Shown one piece after another: positions 34,000 to 44,400 of a DNA stretch of 64,000 bases; position 1 is the first letter of the stretch, and every line of letters starts with the position of its first letter. The stretch lies in assembly GCA_928212115.1 (NCBI GenBank), contig CAKMRJ010003334.1, forward strand, positions 37,188,529 to 37,252,528, read 5' to 3'. The notes below the pieces were generated by a model, which saw nothing but the letters and a program-made list of their open reading frames with translations, had not been told where the DNA came from and did no database searches. The DNA is from Lactuca virosa (lineage: Eukaryota; Streptophyta; Magnoliopsida; Asterales; Asteraceae). A program made the position numbers and the translations under genes.

Positions 34000-36900
34000 C
34001 TAACTACTAAAACTAATATCATCCTTCAGCCCTATGCTCCGAGCATGCTGAAGATGCTTAGCCCGAGTCAGTCCTTTCGTGAGGGGATCTGCTGGGTTCT
34101 CATCCGATGATACCCTCTTTGCCACGAGGATTCCTTCTTCTATTCGATGTATGATGAAGTGATATTTTCTGTCAATATGTCTGGATCTCCCATGATCTCT
34201 TGGTTCCTTGGCTAAGGCAACCGCACTATTGCTGTCACAGAAAATCTCCATTGGCTCCTTTATAGCTGGTACAACTCCAAGGTCTCCGATGAAGTTCTTT
34301 AGCCATATAGCCTCCTTTGCTGCCTCGCTTGCTGCTATATACTCTGATTCACAGGTGGAATCAGCCACTGTCTCCTGCTTGGAACTTTTCCAAGTAATTG
34401 CCCCTCCGTTTAGAGTAAAGACCCAGCCCGATTGAGAGCGGAAATTATCCCTGTCAGTCTGAAATCTAGCATCACTGTACCCTACAACTCTCAAGTCCTC
34501 ACTGCCACCGAGGGTAAGGACCCAGTCCTTAGTCCTCCGTAGGTACTTGAGGATATTCTTTACCGCGGTCCAGTGTGCCTTGCCAGGGTTCCCCTGATAC
34601 CTGCTAACCATGCTCAAAGCAAAGGCTACATCAGGTCGAGTACACGTCATAGCATACATGATCGATCCTACAGCTGAAGCATAAGGTATTCGACTCATTT
34701 CTGCTATCTCAACCTCAGTACTAGGGCTTTGTGTCTTACTCAATCTGGCGTTACTCTGGATGGGTAACTCTCCTTTCTTGGAGTTATGCATGTTGAACCT
34801 TTTCAACACTTTGTCCACATAGGTGCTTTGACTAAGTCCAATTAGTCTTTTACTCCTGTTTCTCAAAATCCTTATCCCTAGGATATAGGCAGCTTCTCCA
34901 AGGTCCTTCATAGCGAAACACTTCCCAAGCCAGGACTTTACTTCCTGCAGGGTTGGGATGTCATTTCCTATGAGTAGTATGTCATCCACATACAGTACCA
35001 AAAAGCTGACTATACTCCCACTAGCCTTGATATAGACACAAGATTCATCTTCACTCCTTGAAAAGCCAAATTCTTTGACTTTCTCATCAAAGCAAAGATT
35101 CCATCTGGTAGGTGCCTGTTTTAATCCATAAATGGATTTCTCGAGCTTACACACTCTACTGGGGTACTCTGTACTGACAAAACCCTCTGGCTGAACCATG
35201 TAAACATCTTCAGCCAACTTTCCATTAAGGAAAGCGGTTTTGACATCCATTTGCCATATTTCATAATCATGAAATGCAGCAATGGCTAACAGAACCCTAA
35301 TAGACTTAATCTTGGCCACTGGTGAAAAGGTCTCATCATAATCAACTCCCGGAGTTTGAGAATAACCCTTTGCAACCAGTCGTGCCTTATAAGTGTGTAC
35401 ATTACCATCCATGTCGGTCTTCTTCTTGAAGATCCATTTGCACCCAACTATCTTACGATCAGGTACATTGTCAACCAAGTTCCAAACTTGATTATCATAC
35501 ATGGACTGTATCTCGCTATCCATAGCCTCTTTCCATTTAGCAGCCTCAGGGCCTGTCATGGCTTCAGTGTAGCTGTTAGGCTCATCCAGATTTACCAGTG
35601 TGTTATCACTGATAAGTGTCTCAACTTCTGCAGTAATATGAAAACCATAATAATGCTCAGGTGCATTCCTAACTCTGGTGGAACGCCTCAGAGGTATAGA
35701 TTCTTCAGTCGGCTCAACAGGAGTTTCCTCCTCAGGTTGAGGGCTAGGGTTTGAGGTTCCTTCACCACTTGACTCTTGAATTTCCTCAAGGTCAATTTTC
35801 CTCCCACTATCTCCTTGGCTCATGAATTCTCTCTCTCTCTCTCGAAAGAATCCTCTTCTTGCTACAAAGACCACATTATCACTGGGTCTGTAGAAGATGT
35901 ACCCAAATGATTTATGTGGGTAGCCGATGAAAATACACCTTTCGCTTCGGGGTTCGAGCTTATCGTGAGTCTCGCGTCTCACGAAAGCCTCGCAACCCCA
36001 AATCTTGATGTGGTCTAGATTGGGAACTTTTCCAGTCCACAACTCGTGAGGTGTTTTGGCAACCTTCTTTGTAGGGACTAGATTAAGGATATGGGCGGCA
36101 GTCTCTAAGGCTTACCCCCAAAATGAGATTGGTAGCGAAGCTCGACTCATCATGGAACGAACCATGTCCAACAAGGTCCGATTGCGCCTCTCAGCTACAC
36201 CATTCAACTGTGGTGTCCTAGGAGGTGTCAATTGTGAGACAATCCCACATTCCTTAAGATGGTCAAGGAACTCAGTACTAAGATACTCACCACCATGATC
36301 GGATCGAAGCATCTTAATGTTCCTGCCCAACTGATTCTCCACTTCTTGCTTAAACTCTTTGAATTTCTCAAAGGTTTCTGACTTATGCTTGATTAGGTAG
36401 ACATATCCATATCTACTAAAATCATCAGTAAAAGTCACATAGAACCGATTAGCATCTCTTGTGGCGGTTCTGAAGGATCCACACACATCCGTGTGTATGA
36501 GGTCCAACAAACCTTCACCCCTAGCACAAGTGCCAGTAAAAGGTGACTTTGTCATTTTACCAAGAAAACAAGATTCACAACTATCATCTGACTTTAGGTC
36601 AAATGACTCCAAGACTCCATCCTTTTGGAGTTGGCCTATGCGTTTCTTGCTTACATGTCCAAGACGACAATGCCATAAGGATGCTTTATCTAAGCTAGTG
36701 GAAGAGTTAATACACAATACATTATTTCCTAGATTATCTACAACAGATACAGTTTCATACACGCCATCACAAGGTAATGCTTTAAAATAAAGAACATTAT
36801 TAAAGAAAGCATCAATACTACCATTATTATTATCAAAATAAAAGGTAAAACCTTGTTTATACAATGTATGAAAGGAAATAACATTTCTTGCCATTTCTGG

Positions 36901-37449
36901 CGAATAATAACATTTATTCAAATCTAATGTAAACCCACTATTTAGCACTAAGGAATAAACTCCTATCTTGGTGACAGGTGAAGCTTTCCTGTTTCCCATG
37001 ATCAAGTTTATCTTTCCCTGCTCCACATTCTCACTTCTTTTTAGTCCCTGCAAATCACAACATATGTGAATACCACAACCTGTATCAAGGACCCAAGACT
37101 TAGAATGAGGTGAGTTATTAGACAATATAGTGTATATACCTGCATGGTTGGGTTTTACTTTCCCATCCTTCAAATCTTGCTGGTACTTTGGGCAGTTTCG
37201 CTTCCAGTGCGATTTTTCATGCCAATAGAAGCATTCAGCCTCATTAGGGTTAGCAGAAGGAGTGACAAAACCTTTCTTGGTTTTGCTTGAAGAAGAGCCT
37301 TCAAGGGTCTTACCCTTGGTACCCTTAGAAGGGTTCTTTCTCTTCTTCCCTTTGCCATGCCCGATTGCCAAGACATTGGCCGCAGTTGGAGTAGGAGTAG
37401 GAGTAGTAACAACCGACTGACCCTTTAGACCACTTTCGGCGGTCTTCAA
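34000..37449 (-). pseudogene. C3 polyprotein (gag tail, PR, INT, RT, RNase H), one stop
   Basis: About 1,150 codons in a single frame, interrupted only by TAA at 36112-36114. It begins inside gag with a knuckle CFYWHEKSHWKRNC (residues 73-86) whose second Cys is Trp. Protease follows (LDTG, Asp122), then integrase with the HHCC finger (H260, H265, C291, C294) and catalytic Asp321, Asp384 and Glu420 with the expected 35-residue spacing. Beyond the stop are RT (QMDVKTAFLNG, LYVDDILLIGND) and RNase H (VGYSDARFQTD, SSKQETVADSTCESEY, DHGRSRHIDRKYHF). The N-terminal two-thirds of gag is missing. It is a Tork-like copia by overall pattern (inference). Confidence 0.9.
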
Positions 37450-38390
37450 GAGTCCTTAAAGTTTGCCGATTAACCACACACGCTCCATCGATACTATGAT
37501 AAACATTAAGTCACCCTTTACCTACCTTGTTAAGTTCAAGTTAGTGTGCCGGTTAACCACACACGCTCCACTAACGACTTAAACAAAGTGTAAAGTGTAA
37601 TTTCATGGATTAGCACCTTATTCACATTTTCCTAAAATAACTAAGATTGGGAATTCAATAAAGTTTAGTTACTTTAGTATTATCATTATACTTTTAATGA
37701 GAATTTATAAGTCCTTGTCCTACCCGTTTGGCTAACGACCCTCCACCGATCAAGGAAGCGGTGGGTGAGAGTGGACACCCATTAAGTTGTCATTTTATAG
37801 GCAACAACCTTATACCCCCCTTATAGACCGGCTTCATGAATGAGGCGTACTAGCGGTAAGACGACTTGATCTTATACATATATAAATATTATTAAACTTA
37901 TAATATTATAAAGTATAAGGGTTGAATTTTAACTTTTAAAGTTCTAGGGGTTGGAACTAAAGTTTTTAGTATGACTTTACATGTTCCAAAACTTGAGGGC
38001 AAGTTTTGTAAACTTTCAAAACTTTTCATTTCTCATAACTTATGAGTTAATGGTTATTAAAAATGAAGACTCTTCATTTTTTGTAACCTATGTGTTCTTT
38101 TAATGGTTATTTATAAATGTGACTTTTGGTTATCCATAACTTAAGAACTAGTTATGGACTCCATTAAAACACATAAAGATCAAGAATTAATCTAATCAAT
38201 TATTAGCACATAATTTCTATTATCTTCTAAACTCATATGTTTATGAATGTTCATATCAAAAATTTCAAGAATCGTAAGAACATATACAAAACTTGAAATT
38301 TTGATACGAGCTTTTGAACAAAACTTCGATTTTCAAGGTTTTTTTTTTTTTTTTTTTTTTTTTTGCATCAAGTATCAAATAAACAAACCA
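37450..38390 (-). other. C3 5' leader with gag deletion junction
   Basis: Non-coding. TAACCACACACGCTCC occurs twice (about 37471 and 37555). A T run lies at 38339-38364 on the plus strand. The gag frame stops abruptly at about 37449, where the deletion joins leader to gag tail. Confidence 0.7.
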
Positions 38391-38403
38391 GGCTCTGATA
38401 CCA
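38391..38403 (-). other. C3 primer-binding site
   Basis: TGGTATCAGAGCC on the minus strand, one base from the 5' LTR. Confidence 0.9.
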
Positions 38404-38404
38404 C

Positions 38405-39170
38405 TGATGGGTTTTGAGCATTCTAACACTCCTATGGTGTACATGCAACCCTAGAAACCTTGGATCTATGTTTGACTAAGATACATGCAAATAATTATTT
38501 TTCCAAGGTTTTTATCCTATCTAGCATGGCATGGGGAACTTGAATCAAATAAAGCTAGTAGAATTACTTACCTTGTAGTTGTAGTTGATTGCTTGGAGTT
38601 TTAGAGCCTAGCACCAATAGTGTGGATGCCTCAAATGGAAATCACAAATCACCACAAACTTGGAATTTTGAGAGAATAGTAATCACCTTTTTTGAAATCG
38701 GCCCTCTTACTTTACTCACCACAACTAGTGTGATTTCAAGAACCAAAGCCTCCTTTGTATAGTGTGGTGGATTAGGGTTACATCCATGTAAACCCTAATA
38801 CCCATGTCTTTTCATTTCCATGAGATCCATGGGTTAAAGCTCCATGGAGTATCCATGGACTTTCCATGCAAGCCTAGCCCATTCCAAATAAGCATTAGCC
38901 CACACTATATAAATACAAGAGCCCATATTTAATTAGTCATACTTTTGATCTCTAAATTAATCCTAGATTAATTATAGATCAATACTAATTAAATAATATG
39001 ATTTTATATTAATATATTAGAACTTATAATATATTAATAAATCATAACTTATACTATTCTCAAAAGATTATCCATAAATTGTTCGGGTGAAGTGCAACCC
39101 AAATGGACCATGTCGGGTCGGGTCAAGTACATACCAAATATAGTTATGGACTTAGACACTATATCCAACA
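38405..39170 (-). repeat. C3 5' LTR (766 bp)
   Basis: Same length as the other LTR. The minus-strand TATA box reads TATACAAA (38754-38762) instead of TATATAAA, so the copy that would drive transcription has a weakened box. Confidence 0.93.
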
Positions 39171-39599
39171 GTAACCACCATGCTGAAAATGTACGAGGAA
39201 GATATCATACATTTCATATAATAACGGGGAACCAACTCCCAACAAAGCCCTAGGGGTTGTGACTTCCTTGCTACACATATGGGTCCTGTGCTTTCAGTAG
39301 TACGGACCCATACTACCTTTCACACCTACCCATATTTGTCTTAAGTATCATCACAACGCCCTAACAATATACATAAGCATAGGCGAGCGCTCAATCCTCA
39401 CTCCTATAGGAAGGCTAAATATCTCATAACTGGCCGACTGACCCCACACAACTCATCCATGAAACTTCCACCAACCCTATAGCACTCGTGTATGCTAGCC
39501 ATACATAACGCTGGACCATATAGACTTTCGAATGCCTGATCCTACCCTAAGCCCTTCATCAAACAAGAACAGGAAATAAGGCCAAACCAAATATTCTCA
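39171..39599 (-). other. G2 5' leader remnant
   Basis: Non-coding. The complement resembles the G1 leader (43000-43100), for example the GTAGTATGGG...CAGTAGTA region. The primer site expected between leader and LTR is missing, so a deletion joins it to the LTR near 39600. Confidence 0.55.
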
Positions 39600-40847
39600 G
39601 GTTATAAGAGTCTACAGTATGACTAGACCACCCTCACCGGGCCTTCAGTCTATCTGGCCCACTCTCAGAACCTTCAGCATGTCTGGTCCGCCCTATCGGG
39701 TCTTCAGCCTGTCTGGAACATCCTCCGGGCCTTCGGCCTGACTAGTACGCCCTGATGGGTCTGCAGTCTATCCGGGCCGCCCTGGGTATGTTGGCCTAGA
39801 GCACAAAGCAGGACTGCCTCAACCCACCTCCAATCATACAAATAACACATAATATCATACGCTAGCTAGCATGTACAGATAATCATACAGATCTACCAGA
39901 TCACTAATCATAGCATCATCCTATATACCAGGATACCGATCTAACAGATCAATAAACATAACATCATCCTATAACCAGGATACCGATCTAACAGATCACT
40001 AAACATAGCATCATCCTATAACCAAGATACAGATCTAACAAATCACTAAACAAAGCATCATCCTATAACTAGGATACAATCCAAAAAGGGCCGCCCTTGG
40101 TGCCTTAGACCCTGTTGATATAGTGAGAAGAACTCACCTCACAATGTCGAACTGAACTAAAAAGATCAAGCTCTCGAATCACAGCTCCAAACTCAAACAC
40201 CTACAACCACCATAGGACCAATTCCATCAAGACCCAAATTACCAAAATACCCTTAAAGTTAAACTTGGTCAACCATGGTCAAAGTCAACAGTCAACAGTC
40301 AAGGTCAACAGTCCAAGTTGACCCATTTCGTCGAGTGCAGCTAGCAACTCGTCGAGTTCCTTAAGAACTCAGGAAACCGGGAAAAACCCTAACTAACTCG
40401 TCGAGTTATCTCATCAACTCGTTGAGTTTATTCAATATCTAGAAAGCGGGAAAACCCTACCCAACTCATCGAGTTGGCTAAGCAACTCGTCGAGTTCCTT
40501 CAGCCTTTTCATATTCAATCCTTTCCAGTCGAATCCAAAGCACCAAACTACAGATCTAGCCTCTTAGGACTGAGATACCACGTAAACTTGCTAACTTTAC
40601 GAGCATGCAAGGCATCAAAGGGATTAAAACACTAAAACTAGGCTTAATAAGAGGTTTAGGGCATGGAGGATGGCCAAAGCTTGGTAAAGCTTGAGTCTTT
40701 AGGCCTAAGAAGGCCTAAGGAGTCTAGATCTGGAGCCATGTTCTCAAGACAAGTCCAAATCCGAGAATGACTCTAAAATGTACTAAAAAGCATATTCTTT
40801 CATAAGAGGAGATCTAAGTAAATAGAGGTCAAGGTAATAGCTTTATA
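39600..40847 (-). repeat. G2 5' LTR, truncated on both sides
   Basis: Matches the G2 3' LTR from the CTACAGTATGACT block (20828 onward) to the GCTTTATA stretch (28160). It carries the 45-50-bp tandem repeat (39890-40085) and CTCG-N-CGAG words (40325-40495). G1 begins at 40848; the rest is gone. Confidence 0.85.
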
Positions 40848-42552
40848 TGTAACATCCGGATTCCCAAGTATATTATTTTATCATTTAATTTGAGATTTGT
40901 GGAGCGACTCGACGAGTTGGTGCCTCAACTCGTCGAGTAGAATCGCGTCTGGTGACGTGGATTAATGAATGGACTCGATGAGTCTGTGAGGTGACTCGCC
41001 GAGTCAGCGCTGCTGAAGGAAACCCTAAATTCTCGGGCCTGCGGCCTATTTAAGGGCACTTATAGCCTCCATTTCGTCTCACCAGAACCCTTACACCCTT
41101 GAGAGAAACCCTAACGTCCATAGTGAGCTAGAGTGGTGAGGATAGCTGATCTTGTGTTCATTTTGGCTCATTTCCTTGAAGAGGAAGGAAGGTTCATCAA
41201 AGATCAAGAAGGGAGGGCCAGTAGATCTGTTTCTTCTTCATCTTAAGCTTCAAATCAAGGTAAAAAGCTTTTACCTTTCTTGTAGGATGATTAGATCTCA
41301 TGTTCTTGAGATTTAGGGCTTGTAACACCTTCTTGATGGGGCTATGGATGCATCAAGCCCTTTTCGAGTTTAGACTTCAGATCTGGACCTTGTGAGGTCC
41401 ATAAAGTCCAAAAGTTTAGAGCCTTAGTGAATCAACCAAGGAGTTTTGTGTTTTGGAAGCATTAATGGAGTAGCGATGGCATATAGAGCAATATATGTCA
41501 TGCATGGTCATCAAGATCAAACCTTTACGTGACTTTTGGGTATTAGGAGGCTAGATCTAGAGGTTGGAGTTGCAGATCTGACCTCAGGTACCCAAATGAG
41601 AAATTCGAATGAGTCAACTCGCCGAGTCTATGAGATGACTCGACGAGTCGGATCGGGTTGCCCCATCGTTCTTGACCCAGTGATAACTCGTCGAGTTGGA
41701 AGTCAACTTGACGAGTTGAGTGAAACCCTAGGGAGAGCTCTGAGGATACGAGTGGACTCGGCGAGTCACAAGAGTGCACTCGGCGAGTCAGGTCAACTTT
41801 GACTGTTGACTCGTGTTGACTTCTGTTGACTTTATGGTTGGGTCAAATATGAGAATTTGAGACCAGGGAGGGGTAAAATGGTCTTTTACCCATTCCAAGG
41901 GTTAGAAAGAGAGTAAGAGGACTTTTGGTGTATTTGAGTAAGAGTGGGGTATTGATTATAGATGCTTATCTAATATGATAGGCGGAGGTTAGATCGAGGA
42001 TTTCCAAGCACGAGATTCTTACTAGCTAGCTTACGAGGTGAGTATTCTCACTATACTTTACCTAGAGTGGTATTTATGTGTGACCGGAAGGTCTTTATGT
42101 GCTTACACTAGTTGTGCAATTGTCTGTGTGATATATGCTATATTATGACCGGACTGGAGGGTCCAACGAGCCATGGGACTGGAGGGTCCCAACCAGAACA
42201 GATCGGAGGGTCCAACGAGCCGTGGGACTGGAGGGTCCCACTGAGACACATTGACCGGAGGGTCTTACAGAGTTATAGCCTCGAGTGGCTAATGCGTTGT
42301 ATGTGGTATTTTGGGGAACTCATTAAGCTTTTTGCTTACCGTCTTATGTGTTATGTGTTTTAGGTAGTTCCGAGGATCGCGGGAAGGCACCGACATGATT
42401 GTACACACTGGCGAGAGATTATTTTATGATTCTGGGATTGTGATTTACACTTGTGGATTGTTGACATTTGAGACGCTTGTGATTTTTATGAAATATAATA
42501 TATGAGTTTTATGTGTTTTAAAAATGAAAAATTTGTTTGAAAAATTACGTCA
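40848..42552 (+). repeat. G1 5' LTR (1705 bp)
   Basis: Starts TGTAACATCCGG and ends TTACGTCA. A TATTTAAG box is at 41047-41054. CTCG-N-CGAG words lie on both sides of it (40905-41005, 41625-41800), and GACTGGAGGGTCC blocks at 42150-42265. A frame open at 41536-41802 recurs in the other LTR and is not a gene. Confidence 0.9.
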
Positions 42553-42560
42553 TTATAAGT

Positions 42561-42573
42561 TGGTATCAGAGCC
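42561..42573 (+). other. G1 primer-binding site
   Basis: TGGTATCAGAGCC lies eight bases after the LTR end and is complementary to initiator Met tRNA. Confidence 0.88.
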
Positions 42574-43173
42574 TTGGTTTGAGGGATTCGGATGCACCTT
42601 CGGGTATGTCTGGACTCAAACTGAGGATTTGAGGAAAATTTTCAAGAGAAACGATTTTTCTAAAAACGAGTAAGAGTTCCAAGAGAAAAGCGGAAAAGAG
42701 CAGTGTGTACAATCAGCCAGCGCCCGAACGATGATTTCCCAAAATACCCTTTCCTTATGTGTTATGAGATATTATGAGATATATTATGCATGCTAGAGAA
42801 TAGGCTAGGTATTTCATATTTTAGGACTAGAGTGGCCTGATTTGTGATGCCTTAGCCTAGGAGTTACTGCTACTGTGAATTGCTTTGGGTGCGAGTAGGT
42901 AGCAGAGAGGAGCTTATGAGAGGTCTACTAGAGAGTAGTTTATGTACGGAGAGGCATAGAGTACTTGCGATCTGGAATCCTAGGAGGAGGACTTGGGGTG
43001 AATGCGGATGCGGTGTGGAAGGTAGTATTGGGCCCATACTACTGAAAGCACCGGATCGGTGAGCAGCCCAAGTAAGAATCCTTAGGATGCTAGGGAACAA
43101 GTAGGGCGAGTGATCAAGTATGAGTATACTCGAGCGAGTCTCTGATTATTCTGTGTTGTGTTTCCGAGACATC
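42574..43173 (+). other. G1 5' leader
   Basis: Untranslated leader of about 600 bp between primer site and gag ATG. No gene was seen. Confidence 0.7.
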
Positions 43174-44338
43174 ATGGTGGGTACACGTCATAACCCCGGA
43201 GGGAGCGGGACTAGTGATGATGAGATCCGGAGGATGATTCACGAGGAGGTGGCCGCAACTATCCGAGCAGAGATTCCCGAGATGTTTGGGTCTATTAAGA
43301 CCACCCTGATTGAGACGTTTGATGAGCGATATGCTGCTATCACTGAGGCTGCTGCTGCTGTCACCGCTGCTAGGCCACATGGAGGTGACTCGTTATTGTT
43401 CTGGGAGTTCAGCAACACGAAGCCACCAGAGTTTGATGGGACTCAGGATCCGATTGCTACGATGAGATGGATCTCTAATATCGAGGGGTGTTTTTACACA
43501 TGTTCTTGCCCAGATCACTTGAGAGTTCGGTTTGCGCTGAACCAGCTTCGCTTGGGAGCGAAGGACTGGTGGAAGTTTGTGACAGCTAGCTTTACCTCTG
43601 CGGATCATGCTGCAGCGACATGGGAGAGGTTTATTCAGATGTTCCGAGATGAGTATGTTCCCCCTGTGGAGAGGGAACGATTGGCGCAGGATTTTCTGTC
43701 TCTCAAGCAGAAGACAGAATCAGTGACTGAGATTTCGAGGATTTTTCACGAGAGGGCGATGTTTTGCCCTGAGCACGTGTCCACTGAACAGGCACGTGTC
43801 AGCCGATATTTGAGCATACTGAGGAGGGATATACGATAGTTCATGGTGAACTCGTCGTACAGGACATTGGCCGAGCTTCAGGCCAATTCCAGGAGGAGGG
43901 AGATTGAGCTTGAGTTGCATACCAGGGAGGAGGAGGAGTCTCGGGGTAGGGACCGAAGGCCAGTACAGTCGCAGCCGGCGACAAAGCGGGCTAAGCCCGC
44001 TGATACCAGAGCTAGGGGCTAGAAGGGCCGCACTTGCGGGAAGTGCGGCAAGAGTCATGAGGGTACATGTCGAGCGGGATGTTGCTACAAATGTGGCAAG
44101 GAGGGGCATATAGCGAGGGATTGCCCCAAGGGATTCTCGGTCTGCTTTCATTGCAACCAGACCGGCCATCGGAAGGCCGAGTGTCCCCAGCTGCTATAGG
44201 GATCAGCGCAGGGATCTGCATCTGCTGTTACTCGAGCTACAGAGAGTCGGCCAGCGAAGGCCGAGGTACCGAAGGTTTGCGGGAGAGCCTTTCAGCTGAC
44301 AGCGGAGGAGGTCCGCACAACACCTGATGTCGTGGCCG
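43174..44338 (+). pseudogene. G1 gag with two CCHC zinc knuckles
   Basis: Capsid/nucleocapsid protein. I choose the ATG at 43174 (MVGTRHNPGGSG) over the one at 43120. It continues with DDEIRRMIHEEVAATIRAE, the capsid region (MRWISNIEGCFYTCSC, FALNQLRLGAKDWW, TESVTEISRIFHERAMF) and two complete knuckles CCYKCGKEGHIARDC and CFHCNQTGHRKAEC. Three TAG stops break it (43837, 44020, 44197), each at a place where CAG is expected; the first is CAG in G2. It ends at the intron-like insert. Confidence 0.9.
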
Positions 44339-44400
44339 GTATGTTTTCTCTTACTTCTTCTATCTTGAGTCATATTGTGCTTATATTGTGATATTTATAG
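44339..44400 (+). other. Intron-like insert (62 nt) between gag and protease in G1
   Basis: Begins G|GTATGTTTTC and ends TTTATAG|GTAC. It is T-rich, with a TGCTTATATT block also found in the G2 insert. 62 is not a multiple of three and unspliced reading ends at an internal TGA. Removal joins DVVAG to TFLVN in phase 1, exactly as in G2. Confidence 0.65.

Larger units (their letters stand above)
31838..39170 (-). mobile_element. Ty1/copia element C3 with an extra partial leader
   Basis: The youngest-looking element. Two 766-bp LTRs (32397-33162 and 38405-39170) differ at about six positions by eye. Pol is nearly intact but gag is mostly deleted. Unusually, sequence left of the 3' LTR (31838-32396) is not host DNA but a second copy of the C3 5' leader with its primer site. 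The whole is therefore a remnant of a tandem leader-LTR-body-LTR array. Confidence 0.88.
20552..40847 (-). mobile_element. Ty3/gypsy chromovirus-like element G2 (minus strand)
   Basis: The 3' LTR is on the left (20552-28573), followed rightward by the polypurine tract, pol, protease, gag, leader and a truncated 5' LTR (about 39600-40847). Domain order and both LTR fragments agree on the minus strand. Integrase is deleted. C4 lies in the 3' LTR, C3 between the gag start and leader, and G1 in the 5' LTR. The remainder of the 5' LTR was lost with the deletion at 48924. Proteins and LTR architecture show it is a relative of G1. Confidence 0.88.

Noticed and set aside
35356..35754. 132-codon plus-strand frame
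   Set aside because: Antisense shadow of the C3 reverse transcriptase region.
41536..41802. 88-codon frame repeated at 48443-48709
   Set aside because: Lies in the G1 LTR in both copies; made by CTCG-N-CGAG repeats, not a gene.
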